64,000 nt of DNA from Blastopirellula sp. GTDB taxonomy: Bacteria > Planctomycetota > Planctomycetia > Pirellulales > Pirellulaceae. This document shows, in pieces, positions 28,096 through 36,286 of the stretch. Made by a program: the position numbers and the translations under genes. The stretch lies in contig NVWB01000002.1 in the NCBI GenBank assembly GCA_002733575.1, forward strand, positions 44,302-108,301, given 5' to 3'. Within the stretch, counting starts at the first letter, position 1. Every line of letters begins with the position of its first letter. The notes below the pieces were generated by a model that saw only the letters and a list, made by a program, of their open reading frames with translations, was not told the DNA's origin and made no database searches.

Positions 28096-29610
28096 ATGAA
28101 CCCACAAAACGCCCCTATTTCAGGTCAACACTTACTCAATCGCCGGAACTTTCTCGGAGACTTTGGTCTTGGATTAAGTGGAATTGCGTTGACTCAGCTC
28201 TTGAGCAACAGTTCGCTATTGGCGGCTGATGCTGGTACTTCTGGTGATTCAGAAAAAAGCCCCATTCGCCCTACCATCAATCCCGCTTCGCCTTACGCCG
28301 CGCGTAAGAGTCATTTTCCGGCTGCGGCCAAAAATGTGATCATGATTTATTGCAGCGGCGCGTGCAGTCATCTTGATACATTTGATTACAAACCGGAACT
28401 GATAAAACGTCATGGGCAAGCATTGCCTGGGGCCGAAGGGCTGAAGACATTCCAGGGCGACCAGGGCAACTTAACGAAGAGCCCTTGGACATTTCGCCCT
28501 CATGGAGAGTCTGGCAAAATGGTTTCTGACTTGGTTCCACAACTGGGTGGCCTGGCAGACGACATGTGCTTCATTCATTCGCTGACCAGCAAAACCAACA
28601 CGCATGGACCAGGCGAAAACTTTATGTCGACCGGATTCACGCTCGATGGTTTTCCCAGCATCGGCGCCTGGGCCACCTACGCCTTGGGCTCCATCAACGA
28701 AGAACTGCCCGCGTATGTGGCGATACCTGACCCGCGTGGTACACCTCAGTCGAGCGTGAACAATTGGGGCCCCGGTTTTTTACCTGCCGCGTTTCAAGGA
28801 ACCGATTTCAACGCGGCCAAACCAATTCGTAATTTGGCGAGGCCCAATAATATCTCCGCTGCAACCGATAAAGCGACACGCGACTTCCTCAAGAAAATCA
28901 ATGAACATCATCTTGAACAATTCCCAGGCGACACAGAACTAGCGGCCCGAATTTCAAGCTACGAACTAGCGGCCCGGATGCAATTGAGTGTACCGAAGGT
29001 GAGCGATCTCTCGACTGAAACAGCGCAAACCATCAAGATGTACGGGGCCGATGACACGCAGAACTCGCTCAAGGCTTCGTTTGCCCGCAACTGCATCTTG
29101 GGCCGTCGTTTGATTGAACAGGGCGTTCGCTTTGTCCAAGTTTTCAACGGTGCGTATCAAACTGGCGGCGAAGGCGTAAGCAACTGGGATGGGCACAAAA
29201 AGCTAGAGCCGCAATACGCCAAGCATGGCGTGGTGCTTGATCAACCTGCCGCGGCACTGTTAAAAGATTTAAAGCAACGTGGGCTGCTCGATGATACCTT
29301 AGTGGTTTGGTGTACCGAGTTCGGTCGCATGCCGACGTTTCAAAAAGGGGCCAGCGGAAGAGATCACAATCCGGCCGGGTTTACCGCTTGGTTAGCTGGC
29401 GCCGGCGTCAAAGCTCCGTTCACCTATGGTGCCACCGATGAATTTGGGTACAAGGCGGTTGAAAATGTTACGACCGTATACGACTTCCACGCAACAATCT
29501 TACATTTACTCGGTCTCAATCACGAGCGTTTAACTTATTACCACAACGGCATTGATCGGCGTTTGACCGATGTGCATGGGCACGTGATTAAAGATGTGCT
29601 GAGTGCTTAG
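28096..29610 (+). CDS. DUF1501 family protein, Tat-exported
   Basis: A 504-residue DUF1501 protein with a twin-arginine-like N-terminus ([22 protein letters not shown]) and the family blocks [58 protein letters not shown] and LTDVHGHV. The internal layout resembles the DUF1501 protein at 855-2315 more than the one at 21119-22426; for example, both contain [20 protein letters not shown] blocks. Unlike the others it has no DUF1553 partner beside it, so its partner must be elsewhere or it acts alone. The Shine-Dalgarno is weak. Confidence 0.92.
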   Translation: MNPQNAPISGQHLLNRRNFLGDFGLGLSGIALTQLLSNSSLLAADAGTSGDSEKSPIRPTINPASPYAARKSHFPAAAKNVIMIYCSGACSHLDTFDYKPELIKRHGQALPGAEGLKTFQGDQGNLTKSPWTFRPHGESGKMVSDLVPQLGGLADDMCFIHSLTSKTNTHGPGENFMSTGFTLDGFPSIGAWATYALGSINEELPAYVAIPDPRGTPQSSVNNWGPGFLPAAFQGTDFNAAKPIRNLARPNNISAATDKATRDFLKKINEHHLEQFPGDTELAARISSYELAARMQLSVPKVSDLSTETAQTIKMYGADDTQNSLKASFARNCILGRRLIEQGVRFVQVFNGAYQTGGEGVSNWDGHKKLEPQYAKHGVVLDQPAAALLKDLKQRGLLDDTLVVWCTEFGRMPTFQKGASGRDHNPAGFTAWLAGAGVKAPFTYGATDEFGYKAVENVTTVYDFHATILHLLGLNHERLTYYHNGIDRRLTDVHGHVIKDVLSA

Positions 29611-29685
29611 AGCGTTTTCAATTTCGTTCGTGTCACCCGTCGATGTTGGAGGATCTTATGTTCTAGAGCCTTCATCCTACGTGAC

Positions 29686-30024
29686 CTAAAATGGAGGATT
29701 AATATAGGGATAGCCGATCAGTATATATATCGCAAAACCGGTTATCACAAAAATCATGCCCATGATTACGGCAAAGTGGATAAAACCAACTTGAGATTGA
29801 TCCCTTGAAAGTGAACGGGCAATCTCAACATCATTTCTGCCACGCATAGTTCCATAAACAACACATGCTAACAGAAGGAGCCCGCAAACAACGGTCTTAA
29901 AAGTTCCTGGCCACTCAAAATTGAACTTCGTTGCGACAATCCTTAAGAAGATACCAAGGAGCAGTGCAACAGTTCCGATCATCACAGAAAATACAAGACG
30001 AACAGGAATCTTATTGTTATTCAT
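29686..30024 (-). CDS. Small three-span membrane protein
   Basis: A 112-residue hypothetical integral membrane protein. Hydrophobic segments lie at about residues 9-28 (LVFSVMIGTVALLLGIFLRI), 42-60 (TFKTVVCGLLLLACVVYG) and 82-105 (HFAVIMGMIFVITGFAIYIL), with a charged loop (RGRNDVEIARSLSRDQ) between the second and third. I do not recognise the family. It lies next to a copy of the 33-kb-type repeat. Confidence 0.6.
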   Translation of the reverse strand: MNNNKIPVRLVFSVMIGTVALLLGIFLRIVATKFNFEWPGTFKTVVCGLLLLACVVYGTMRGRNDVEIARSLSRDQSQVGFIHFAVIMGMIFVITGFAIYILIGYPYINPPF

Positions 30025-30068
30025 GGATTCAAATCACTTCCTTGGTAGTGTCTAAAAGCAATAGTAAT

Positions 30069-30340
30069 GTAGGATGGAAGGTCTTCAACAAAAACTTTTC
30101 AGCCGATTGTAGCGTTCACCACCAAACGATTCAATCGGAGCACAAACGCATTGCCGGCATTCATTTGATTGTGTGGCGTCAATCATTATCGGCGAACACT
30201 TCTCGCAAAAATCAACCTTGTTCTTCGCAAAGAAACCGCAGCCGATTCGTTGAGTGCAGCGTAGTTGAAGCAAACCGGATAGACAGGCGGCTGGCCTCTC
30301 GGCAGCCACCCTACGAGACTGAAAAATCATCCATCCTCTT
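30069..30340. repeat. MITE-like repeat, copy A
   Basis: A 272-base repeat starting GTAGGATGGAAGGTCT and ending ATCATCCATCCTCTT, so its ends are imperfect inverted repeats. Internally it matches copy B (33142-33457) in blocks such as GTCAATCATYATCGGCGAAC, a GATTGTGYGG segment and a GGATAGACAG-type segment. On its minus strand it holds an 81-codon frame with CxxC pairs (FCEKCSP, CRQCVC). Copy B keeps the EKCSP-like and MIDxxQS parts but not the rest. It may be a non-autonomous element or the relic of a small zinc-ribbon gene. Confidence 0.7.
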
Positions 30341-30415
30341 TTAAATGAACCTGATCGCTGGCTGCCGTGTCTTGGCGATGTGAACTTTCATTCCCTTATG
30401 CCATAACACAATAAA

Positions 30416-31015
30416 ATGCCTGCCTTTCATGAAATCCGAGCCGACTTCAATCAACAAAGTATTGTCGTCTATCAGGCCTACAGCACGCAAATTGCTGGCC
30501 CTGCAATAAAAGCAGGCCGGTTTGTTGGGCCGTTTTCTTGGGGAAGAATGACTTGGATCAAACCCTCGTTTCTTTGGCTGATGGCGCGTAGCAATTGGGC
30601 ACAAAAACCGGGGCAACAACATGTGTTGGCTGTTCGTATCTCGCGGACTGGTTGGGAGCAAGCTCTTTCGCAAGGGGTGCTCACAAGCTACATGCCCAAG
30701 GTTCACCGCAGCGAATCGGATTGGAGAGCCGAGTTTGAAAATGCCAAGGTTCACATCCAATGGGATCCAGAGCGTTCGATCCACGGGAAGAAGTTACAAC
30801 ACCGCTCTATCCAAGTAGGTCTCAGTCGTCATGTAATCAAAGAATTCACCGAAGATTGGATTCTTGACATTAAAGACGTGACTCCGCTTGTCAAGAAAAT
30901 TCGTTCTCTCTATCTGGCCGGGCACCAGCGAAAAGCCAAAGCCCTGTTGCCACCCGAGCGCGTTTATGCTGTAAATGAAACTATCAAGCAACGCTTAGCA
31001 ATGAGCGAATCATAA
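30416..31015 (+). CDS. DUF4291 family protein
   Basis: A 199-residue protein that I place in DUF4291 from its N-terminal EIRADFNQQSIVVYQAYS, the GRFVGPFSWGRMTWIKPSFLW block, and the KPGQQHVLAVRISRTGWE block. These are typical of this small cytosolic family of unknown function. There is no signal peptide or membrane segment. It is followed after 13 bases by the sirtuin gene, so the two are probably in one operon. The start ATG at 30416 gives the family's usual N-terminus. The gene lies directly downstream of repeat copy A, which may carry or influence its promoter. Confidence 0.85.
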   Translation: MPAFHEIRADFNQQSIVVYQAYSTQIAGPAIKAGRFVGPFSWGRMTWIKPSFLWLMARSNWAQKPGQQHVLAVRISRTGWEQALSQGVLTSYMPKVHRSESDWRAEFENAKVHIQWDPERSIHGKKLQHRSIQVGLSRHVIKEFTEDWILDIKDVTPLVKKIRSLYLAGHQRKAKALLPPERVYAVNETIKQRLAMSES

Positions 31016-31028
31016 AAAGAGTCAAACC

Positions 31029-31814
31029 ATGATCCAATTAAATCCACAACAAAACGAAACCATCGATGCCATTGTCCGCATCCTCGGCAATTGCCGCAGC
31101 CTGTTTTTTGTTACCGGAGCTGGCGTCTCTGCCGACTCCGGCGTGCCCACCTATCGCGGCATCGGCGGCTTGTATGATGTCGATGTCACCGAAGAAGGAC
31201 TGCCGATTGAAGAAGTGTTGTCAGGCCCCATGTTTCAAAAACAGCCTGAGTTGACCTGGAAGTATCTCGGTCAAATCGCCGAAGCTGCGCGCGGAGCGAC
31301 CCATAACCGAACGCATCAAGTCATCGCCGAAATGGAACAACATTTCGCCAGAGTTTGGACGCTCACGCAAAATGTCGATGGCTTTCATCGTTCGGCCGGC
31401 TCAAGCAACGTGATTGAAATTCACGGCAACATGCGTTCGTTGTCTTGCACCAGTTGCAGCTATAGTGAAATCGTGGATGAAAACACCGAGATACAAATTC
31501 CGCCCTACTGCCCCAAATGCCAGGCCATTGTGCGGCCTGATGTCGTCCTGTTTGAAGAGATGCTGCCTGAAAGGGCTCTCACTCAACTCTACGAACAAGC
31601 CGAAAAAGGATTCGACGCCGTCTTCACCATCGGCACCAGCAGTGTGTTTCCCTACATCCAACAGCCAGTGCTGTTGGCCAAACAAATGGGCATTCCGACC
31701 ATCGAAATCAACCCGACTGAAACCTTGCTGTCTGCTGAGGTAGACTATCGTCTGGCTCTCGGCGCTGCCGATGTGATGGATGAAATCTGGAAACGGTATC
31801 AGGAGAGTTGTTAG
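31029..31814 (+). CDS. Sir2-family NAD-dependent protein deacylase
   Basis: A 261-residue sirtuin. It removes acyl groups from lysines using NAD. Visible landmarks are the NAD-binding GAGVSADSGVPTYRG (residues 30-44), TQNVDGFH (113-120), the catalytic His132 in IHGN, a four-Cys zinc site (C140, C143, C161, C164), and GTSSVFPY near the C-terminus. Length and motif order fit a complete, active bacterial enzyme of the cytosol. It is preceded closely by the DUF4291 gene and followed by a HAD phosphatase. The substrate class cannot be told from sequence. Confidence 0.93.
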   Translation: MIQLNPQQNETIDAIVRILGNCRSLFFVTGAGVSADSGVPTYRGIGGLYDVDVTEEGLPIEEVLSGPMFQKQPELTWKYLGQIAEAARGATHNRTHQVIAEMEQHFARVWTLTQNVDGFHRSAGSSNVIEIHGNMRSLSCTSCSYSEIVDENTEIQIPPYCPKCQAIVRPDVVLFEEMLPERALTQLYEQAEKGFDAVFTIGTSSVFPYIQQPVLLAKQMGIPTIEINPTETLLSAEVDYRLALGAADVMDEIWKRYQESC

Positions 31815-31902
31815 CGCAGTAGTTCTGTGGTGTCAACCACCATTGACCAAAGCACCTGCAAAAATCAACCATGCTCTTCTCAAGACATTTAATTCACTCC
31901 CA

Positions 31903-32541
31903 ATGAAAAAACTAATCATCTTTGACTGTGACGGCGTACTGGTTGATAGCGAGAAAATCGGCAATCAGGTATTGGTTGATATGGTTCGCCCTCTGGGGGT
32001 TCCATTGTCGCATGTGGAAGCCTGTCATCGCTTCAAAGGCTGCAAGCTGGCGGATATCATTCAGGAACTTGAAGAAAGCTCTGGCCATACTTTCCCTGAA
32101 GACTTTGTGCCCAATTTTCGTCGTGAAATGCATGCGGCGTTTGAGCGAGACATTCTACCGATTGATGGAATTGCTGAAGCCTTGGCGAACATCTGCCTGC
32201 CTAAATGTGTCGCATCAGGTGGGCCGCCGGAAAAGATACAGCAAACACTAAGTATCACCGGGTTGCTTCATTATTTTGGCGAGAACATATTTAGCTCGTA
32301 TGTCGTGAAAAGTTGGAAGCCAGAGCCTGGTCTTTTCCTGCATGCAGCCAACGCCATGGGCTACGAACCTAGCGAATGCCTAGTGATCGAAGACAGCGTC
32401 GTAGGCGTTAAGGCTGCCGTTGCTGCCGGCATGAAGGTGCTTGGGTATAGCGAATCAAGTGGCCAAGAGTTACAACAACTCGGGGCAACGGTGTTTCATG
32501 ATATGAAGTTGTTGCCGGAGATGGTGAAGAAGCACTGCTGA
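31903..32541 (+). CDS. HAD-superfamily phosphatase (beta-PGM/phosphatase-like)
   Basis: A 212-residue HAD hydrolase of subfamily IA, with motif I DCDGVLVDSE (Asp8 nucleophile, Asp10), motif II around CVASGGPP, Lys in motif III (SYVVKSWKPEPGLF) and motif IV VIEDSVVGVKAA. The helical cap after motif I is typical of beta-phosphoglucomutase/2-deoxyglucose-6-phosphatase relatives. It should dephosphorylate a small metabolite, probably a sugar phosphate. I chose the ATG at 31903 so that motif I lies at the N-terminus, as usual; the longer frame would overlap the sirtuin gene with non-conserved sequence. Confidence 0.88.
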   Translation: MKKLIIFDCDGVLVDSEKIGNQVLVDMVRPLGVPLSHVEACHRFKGCKLADIIQELEESSGHTFPEDFVPNFRREMHAAFERDILPIDGIAEALANICLPKCVASGGPPEKIQQTLSITGLLHYFGENIFSSYVVKSWKPEPGLFLHAANAMGYEPSECLVIEDSVVGVKAAVAAGMKVLGYSESSGQELQQLGATVFHDMKLLPEMVKKHC

Positions 32542-32563
32542 TCGAAAGTTTTAGATATTCAAG

Positions 32564-33145
32564 ATGAAAAAATACCTAGCATCGACCAAACACATAGACT
32601 GGCAACATCCGGCAGTATTCGCAAAAGCAAAAGAATTAAGCGAAGGCTGGTATGATGAAGAGTTGATTACCAAAATCTGTTTTGAATTCGTTCGCGATGA
32701 AATCAAGCATAGCTGGGACTACCAATTGAACCCGGTCACTTGCAGGGCTTCGGATGTCTTAGAGCATGGAACGGGTTACTGTTACGCTAAAAGTCATTTG
32801 CTGGCGGCCTTGTTGCGAGCCAATCATATCCACGCCGGATTATGTTATCAGCGGTTAACAATTACGGGTGAGGTTCCACCGTTTTGTCTGCATGGGCTCA
32901 ACGCGGTTTATTTGGAACCGCAGGGTTGGTATCGCATCGATGCCCGAGGCAACAACGCCAGTGTCAACGCCCAGTTCTGCCCGCCACAAGAACAACTGGC
33001 CTTTCCGATCCTCACCCCAGGCGAAGCCGACTTGCCAGAAATCTGGGCCGAACCACTGGCGGTGGTGGTAGAAACGCTGGAGGCTTATGGCACGTTTCAA
33101 GAAGTGGCGGAGAACTTGCCGGATGTGGATTTGATAAAAAAGTAG
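32564..33145 (+). CDS. Transglutaminase-like cysteine hydrolase
   Basis: A 193-residue cytosolic protein of the transglutaminase-like superfamily. The catalytic triad is visible: Cys73 in GTGYCYAKSHL, His110 in LHGLNAVYLE and Asp126 in YRIDARGN. Such small bacterial members act as peptidases or amidases; the target is unknown. It follows the HAD gene after 22 bases. Its last two codons run into repeat copy B, and the TAG stop (33143-33145) lies within the terminal inverted repeat, so the C-terminus may have been set by the repeat. Confidence 0.87.
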   Translation: MKKYLASTKHIDWQHPAVFAKAKELSEGWYDEELITKICFEFVRDEIKHSWDYQLNPVTCRASDVLEHGTGYCYAKSHLLAALLRANHIHAGLCYQRLTITGEVPPFCLHGLNAVYLEPQGWYRIDARGNNASVNAQFCPPQEQLAFPILTPGEADLPEIWAEPLAVVVETLEAYGTFQEVAENLPDVDLIKK

Positions 33146-33457
33146 GATGGATGGTCTACACCAAAAAATCTTGCTACCAATTGTAACGTCCACGACCTAT
33201 CCATCCAATCGAAACATAAACGGTGTGCCGCCATCCATCTGATTGTGCGGTGTCAATCATCATCGGCGAACACTTCTTCGAGAGATGGTCCATCCTCTAT
33301 GCCGAGAAATAGTAGCGGGTTAGCTGAGTGAAACTGAATTGAAGTAAACCGTATAGACAGATGGATGGCAGCCGAGCGTATCTTTTTCTATCGAACAAGT
33401 TCTTTGTGATGAATGTTCGATATGGGTGGATTTTTTGTTAGAGACCATCCATCCTAC
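33142..33457. repeat. MITE-like repeat, copy B, with perfect 16-bp ends
   Basis: A 316-base element bounded by perfect 16-base inverted repeats: GTAGGATGGATGGTCT at 33142-33157 and AGACCATCCATCCTAC at 33442-33457. It contains no gene, and I see no clear target-site duplication. It is related to copy A (30069-30340) over most of its length and shares its right 100 bases with copy C (34588-34689). Confidence 0.85.
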
Positions 33458-33679
33458 ACGTCTTTTAGCGAACCTTCTATTTCTCGCTGTGTCTCTCTTC
33501 ACCTTAGCCATCAGGCAAGCAAGTCATGTTCTGTTTTGCAGAGCTCAATCTTTATCTAGGTCAATCACCATTCACAAATCAAACACTAAAGGCGGAGGTA
33601 GCCAAGATGGATAGCTGCTGATCTTTCAAGATCGGACAGAGCATCCGATCTTGCTGAAGACTACTTTCGAAAATTTGTC
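33458..33679. other. Intergenic region downstream of repeat B
   Basis: About 220 bases without a gene. The first part (GTCTTTTAGCGAACCTTCTATTT) recurs near 35496-35518, so repeated sequence extends beyond the terminal inverted repeat of copy B. The last part holds the hairpin listed separately. Confidence 0.5.
33627..33653 (+). promoter_or_regulatory. Leader hairpin before phosphoribosyltransferase-like gene
   Basis: A perfect 10-base stem (CAAGATCGGA with TCCGATCTTG) and a 7-base loop end 26 bases before the ATG at 33680. No T-tract follows, so it is not a standard terminator. It could be a protein-binding operator or an RNA element affecting translation; its role is inferred from position only. 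Confidence 0.5.
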
Positions 33680-34558
33680 ATGAGTACACCATTCCGCTGG
33701 GATATTACCAAACGTGAACAATTGGGAAAGTTAGTCGAGGGAGAAGCAGAAGAACCTTATCCTGAATTTCTAACCGACTTGCAACAGTGCTGCGCTCGAG
33801 TCTTCTCATTTTGTGACAACGCCGATCTTATTTTTGTGGGAAGATCGCCCGAGAGTATCTACGATTATCTAAGCGGATTGCTGGCAGGCACCTCGTGGAG
33901 TAATCGTATCTGTTTGCTTAATATCTCGTTGCGGTATTATACAATTTCTGAAATCGAAGAAGAATTGCCGACAGGTCTGGCGGCAACCTATGAACAACTT
34001 GAGGAGACCAATTTGGCTCCCTCTCAGATCGTGAGAAGATCTCGCCCCATTGCATTGACAGATTTAGTTGCCTCTGGCAGTACCCTGGGCAACTTAACTG
34101 AACTACTGATGCGTTGGCTGGAAGATGAACGGGGAGATTTAACCGCGTTGCGAGAAAAGCTGCGATACGTGGGCATTACCAGAAAAAAGGATTCCGGCAA
34201 GCATACGAATCGCTGGCAGCAAGATGTGAGTTGGACACAAAGTTTTCGGAAATCTCGTATTAAGAACGTAGCGATCCCATGGCGGCTTTGGGGCTACTTG
34301 GGCAACGAGCAAAAGAAAGTGACCGACTCCAACCCACCATGGGTTTGGGGAAAAAGTGAACTGCAATCTTCACCCCGGCATGAAAACTATTTTCAAGCAT
34401 TACGATTAGCCAGACATTTATATCAATTAGGATTAACACGCAAACATCGCCTGGCCTTCTCAAATCAATTAGCCAAACAACCTGGCGTCAAATTCTCCTG
34501 GTTCCGCTCGCTGATTGCAGAGCTACGCCAATGTAAATCTTCAAGAGTAAAGTGCTAG
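33680..34558 (+). CDS. Phosphoribosyltransferase-like protein
   Basis: A 292-residue cytosolic protein. The stretch RPIALTDLVASGSTLGNL (residues 122-139) resembles the PRPP-binding loop of type I phosphoribosyltransferases, but TD replaces the usual double acid. An upstream block, LIFVGRSPESIYDYLSG (50-66), would supply the first nucleotide-binding loop. The C-terminal third is rich in Trp and Arg and unlike known enzymes. I cannot name a substrate. It could also be a non-catalytic PRTase-fold regulator. It stands alone between repeat copies B and C. Confidence 0.6.
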   Translation: MSTPFRWDITKREQLGKLVEGEAEEPYPEFLTDLQQCCARVFSFCDNADLIFVGRSPESIYDYLSGLLAGTSWSNRICLLNISLRYYTISEIEEELPTGLAATYEQLEETNLAPSQIVRRSRPIALTDLVASGSTLGNLTELLMRWLEDERGDLTALREKLRYVGITRKKDSGKHTNRWQQDVSWTQSFRKSRIKNVAIPWRLWGYLGNEQKKVTDSNPPWVWGKSELQSSPRHENYFQALRLARHLYQLGLTRKHRLAFSNQLAKQPGVKFSWFRSLIAELRQCKSSRVKC

Positions 34559-34587
34559 GATTACGTGTTTCTTGGCAAAGAGAAAAG

Positions 34588-34689
34588 TAGAATAGATGGC
34601 AACCAATCGCATCTTTTCAATCGAACAAGTTCGTTGGGATGAATGTTCGATATGGGTGAATCTTTGGTTAGAGACGATCCATCCCTACA
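34588..34689. repeat. MITE-like repeat, copy C (right part only)
   Basis: About 100 bases closely matching the right end of copy B: the ATCGAACAAGTTC...GATGAATGTTCGATATGGG segment followed by GTTAGAGACGATCCATCCCTAC. The left half is missing. Directly after it (about 34694-34716) is a short sequence translating as DLPDVELI, which resembles the C-terminus of the transglutaminase-like gene (LPDVDLI). Confidence 0.7.
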
Positions 34690-34813
34690 CGACTTACCGG
34701 ATGTGGAATTGATAGGGCCTTGAACTGTTATTTGACTGGCGAATGGCTTGCAGCTAACATGTGTCAATCTAGTTTGCCGTTCAATCCACCCTTCTCGTCG
34801 ATTAAAACCAATC

Positions 34814-35398
34814 ATGAATGACAACAACCCCTACAAGTCCCCCGTTGCAGACATTGACAACACAGCGGAGAGGAGTGTAATTGAGAATAAGGAAAGAACT
34901 TGGAGGACTATTGCCTGTGGCATTGTCCTTTTTTCTGTGAGTTCCTTTATTTTTTTTATAACTTTGCTTATCACTTTCTTTGGCGAGTCAGAAGAGATGT
35001 GGCCCGTTATCCCTTGCGGTATAATAGGAGTAATAGTTGGCGGCATGCTAACACTAGCTGCTTTTAAAAGCAGGTTACTCGTCGCCATCGGTTTGACCTC
35101 ATTGATATCTATTGTGTTTTCTAGCATTGTTTTAATTATGGCTCTTGCTGTCGCATTGAAAGAGTCAATTGAAGATGTTCCTGATATTTTCTTTCCACTC
35201 GAAATCGATGAAATCGTACCTGGGCATTTCATTTTAATTTTATCTACAATTTGTGGGACTTGTTTTGGCATAAACGGCATAGTAGCGGGTGTTCGAGACA
35301 AGAAAAACATTGGGGTCATCGCTGGTGGTATGGGCAGTTTCTTCTGCATTCTTTATTTAGTATACGTTGGGGCGAGCATTTTTATGTCGCTTGGCTGA
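34814..35398 (+). CDS. NPYxSP-type multi-span membrane protein
   Basis: A 194-residue integral membrane protein of unknown function. It begins MNDNNPYKSPVAD, an N-terminal motif also present in two other membrane proteins of this window. Four or five hydrophobic segments follow (for example IACGIVLFSVSSFIFFITLLI, WPVIPCGIIGVIVGGMLTLAAF, LTSLISIVFSSIVLIMALAV, FILILSTICGTCFGINGIVAG). I chose the ATG at 34814 because it starts at the NPYKSP motif. Confidence 0.72.
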   Translation: MNDNNPYKSPVADIDNTAERSVIENKERTWRTIACGIVLFSVSSFIFFITLLITFFGESEEMWPVIPCGIIGVIVGGMLTLAAFKSRLLVAIGLTSLISIVFSSIVLIMALAVALKESIEDVPDIFFPLEIDEIVPGHFILILSTICGTCFGINGIVAGVRDKKNIGVIAGGMGSFFCILYLVYVGASIFMSLG

Positions 35399-35440
35399 GT
35401 CGAACGGTTGACCATTTATTTACTGACGAAATTCAGTTAA

Positions 35441-35563
35441 GCAGGACGGATGTGGATTTGATAAGATCCCCCGGCTTAAAATATCTACAAACAAAGTCTT
35501 TCAGCGAACCTTCTATTTTGTAACCGTTCACGGATACTTTGTTAGAGATCATCCATCGCTACG
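35441..35563. repeat. MITE-like repeat, copy D (degenerate)
   Basis: A rearranged and decayed copy. It opens with GGACGGATGTGGATTTGATA, echoing the 3' end of the transglutaminase-like gene. It continues with the GTCTTTCAGCGAACCTTCTATTT segment seen after copy B and ends with GTTAGAGATCATCCATCGCTAC, a worn right terminal repeat. Confidence 0.6.
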
Positions 35564-35571
35564 CGATTGTT

Positions 35572-35895
35572 TTACACTAAGTCATCCGCCAGCAGCGAAT
35601 CTTGAGCTACATGCCGAACACGTAGGATAGTGACAGTGTTATTAGAGATCGCATAGACAATACGATGTGTAGGCCGTTTGCCGATACTGGTAAGAAGCTG
35701 CCGGATTTTGTGAGAGATCAAATTATTTTCAGGTGCTAATTGGCATCGACCAGGGTTTTCTTGCAATGAACTAATTGCGCCATGTATTTCCATATACCAC
35801 AGCTCGGCCTGAACAGTAGAACGATGTTTACACCACCACAGATATGCCGTTTCTATATCTTGTTGTGCGAGATCTGTAATCTTCAATTGATACAT
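35572..35895 (-). CDS. ParE/RelE-family toxin
   Basis: A 107-residue protein with the ParE/RelE fold pattern: an N-terminal strand YQLKITDLAQQDIETAYLWW, two helices with the ISSLQENPGRCQLAPEN turn, and C-terminal strands HRIVYAISNNTVTILRVRHVAQD. The 'RIVYAI...I.ILRVRH' core is typical. Family members inhibit gyrase (ParE) or cleave mRNA on ribosomes (RelE); the AYLWWCKHRS segment and overall look favour ParE. Its ATG directly abuts the antitoxin stop (TAAATG), so expression is coupled. Confidence 0.88.
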   Translation of the reverse strand: MYQLKITDLAQQDIETAYLWWCKHRSTVQAELWYMEIHGAISSLQENPGRCQLAPENNLISHKIRQLLTSIGKRPTHRIVYAISNNTVTILRVRHVAQDSLLADDLV

Positions 35896-36132
35896 TTAAA
35901 CATCGCGGGAAAGCTTGTGTTTCTCTCGAAATGCGTGATCAAAGTCCTGAAAGGATTTCACCCGCCCCTGGTTCATGGCATCAATCCCAGCTTGAATCGC
36001 AAGACATTCTTTATCTTGCCGATCCAGAGCATCAAGGGCCTGGCGGATGGTATCGATCTCTGATTCGCTGTTTGTGCTGGCTACGCGTTGCTGTATGCGT
36101 TGTAGCAGATCGTTGGGAATATCGATTTGCAT
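35896..36132 (-). CDS. Antitoxin of ParE-type module
   Basis: A 78-residue protein with MQIDIPNDLLQRIQQRVAS at its N-terminus, as in addiction-module antitoxins that bind DNA through a ribbon-helix-helix-like N-terminus. The charged C-terminal half (SFQDFDHAFREKHKL) would wrap the toxin. I chose the ATG at 36132 with GGAG seven to ten bases upstream; a longer frame adds 20 unlikely residues. It lies directly before the toxin and, like others of its kind, probably represses the pair's own promoter. Confidence 0.85.
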   Translation of the reverse strand: MQIDIPNDLLQRIQQRVASTNSESEIDTIRQALDALDRQDKECLAIQAGIDAMNQGRVKSFQDFDHAFREKHKLSRDV

Positions 36133-36286
36133 AGAGGGTCTCCTTCTCTTGCATTCTATCACAGATGACACGGAGAGGCAAAAGAGCTTCAAATCTCACA
36201 TAGCTACGCAACTTGAGTCACGCAGCGAGTGTGATACGATAGACAAACCCTTGTTAGCAACACAACTCAATCGGCGTCCCTACCCA

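Noticed and set aside
30341..30784. 147-codon minus-strand frame opposite the DUF4291 gene
   Set aside because: The plus strand encodes a recognisable DUF4291 protein over the same bases; the minus-strand translation has no family features.
34831..35349. 172-codon minus-strand frame
   Set aside because: It is the antisense of the NPYKSP membrane protein, whose plus-strand reading shows the conserved start motif and membrane spans.
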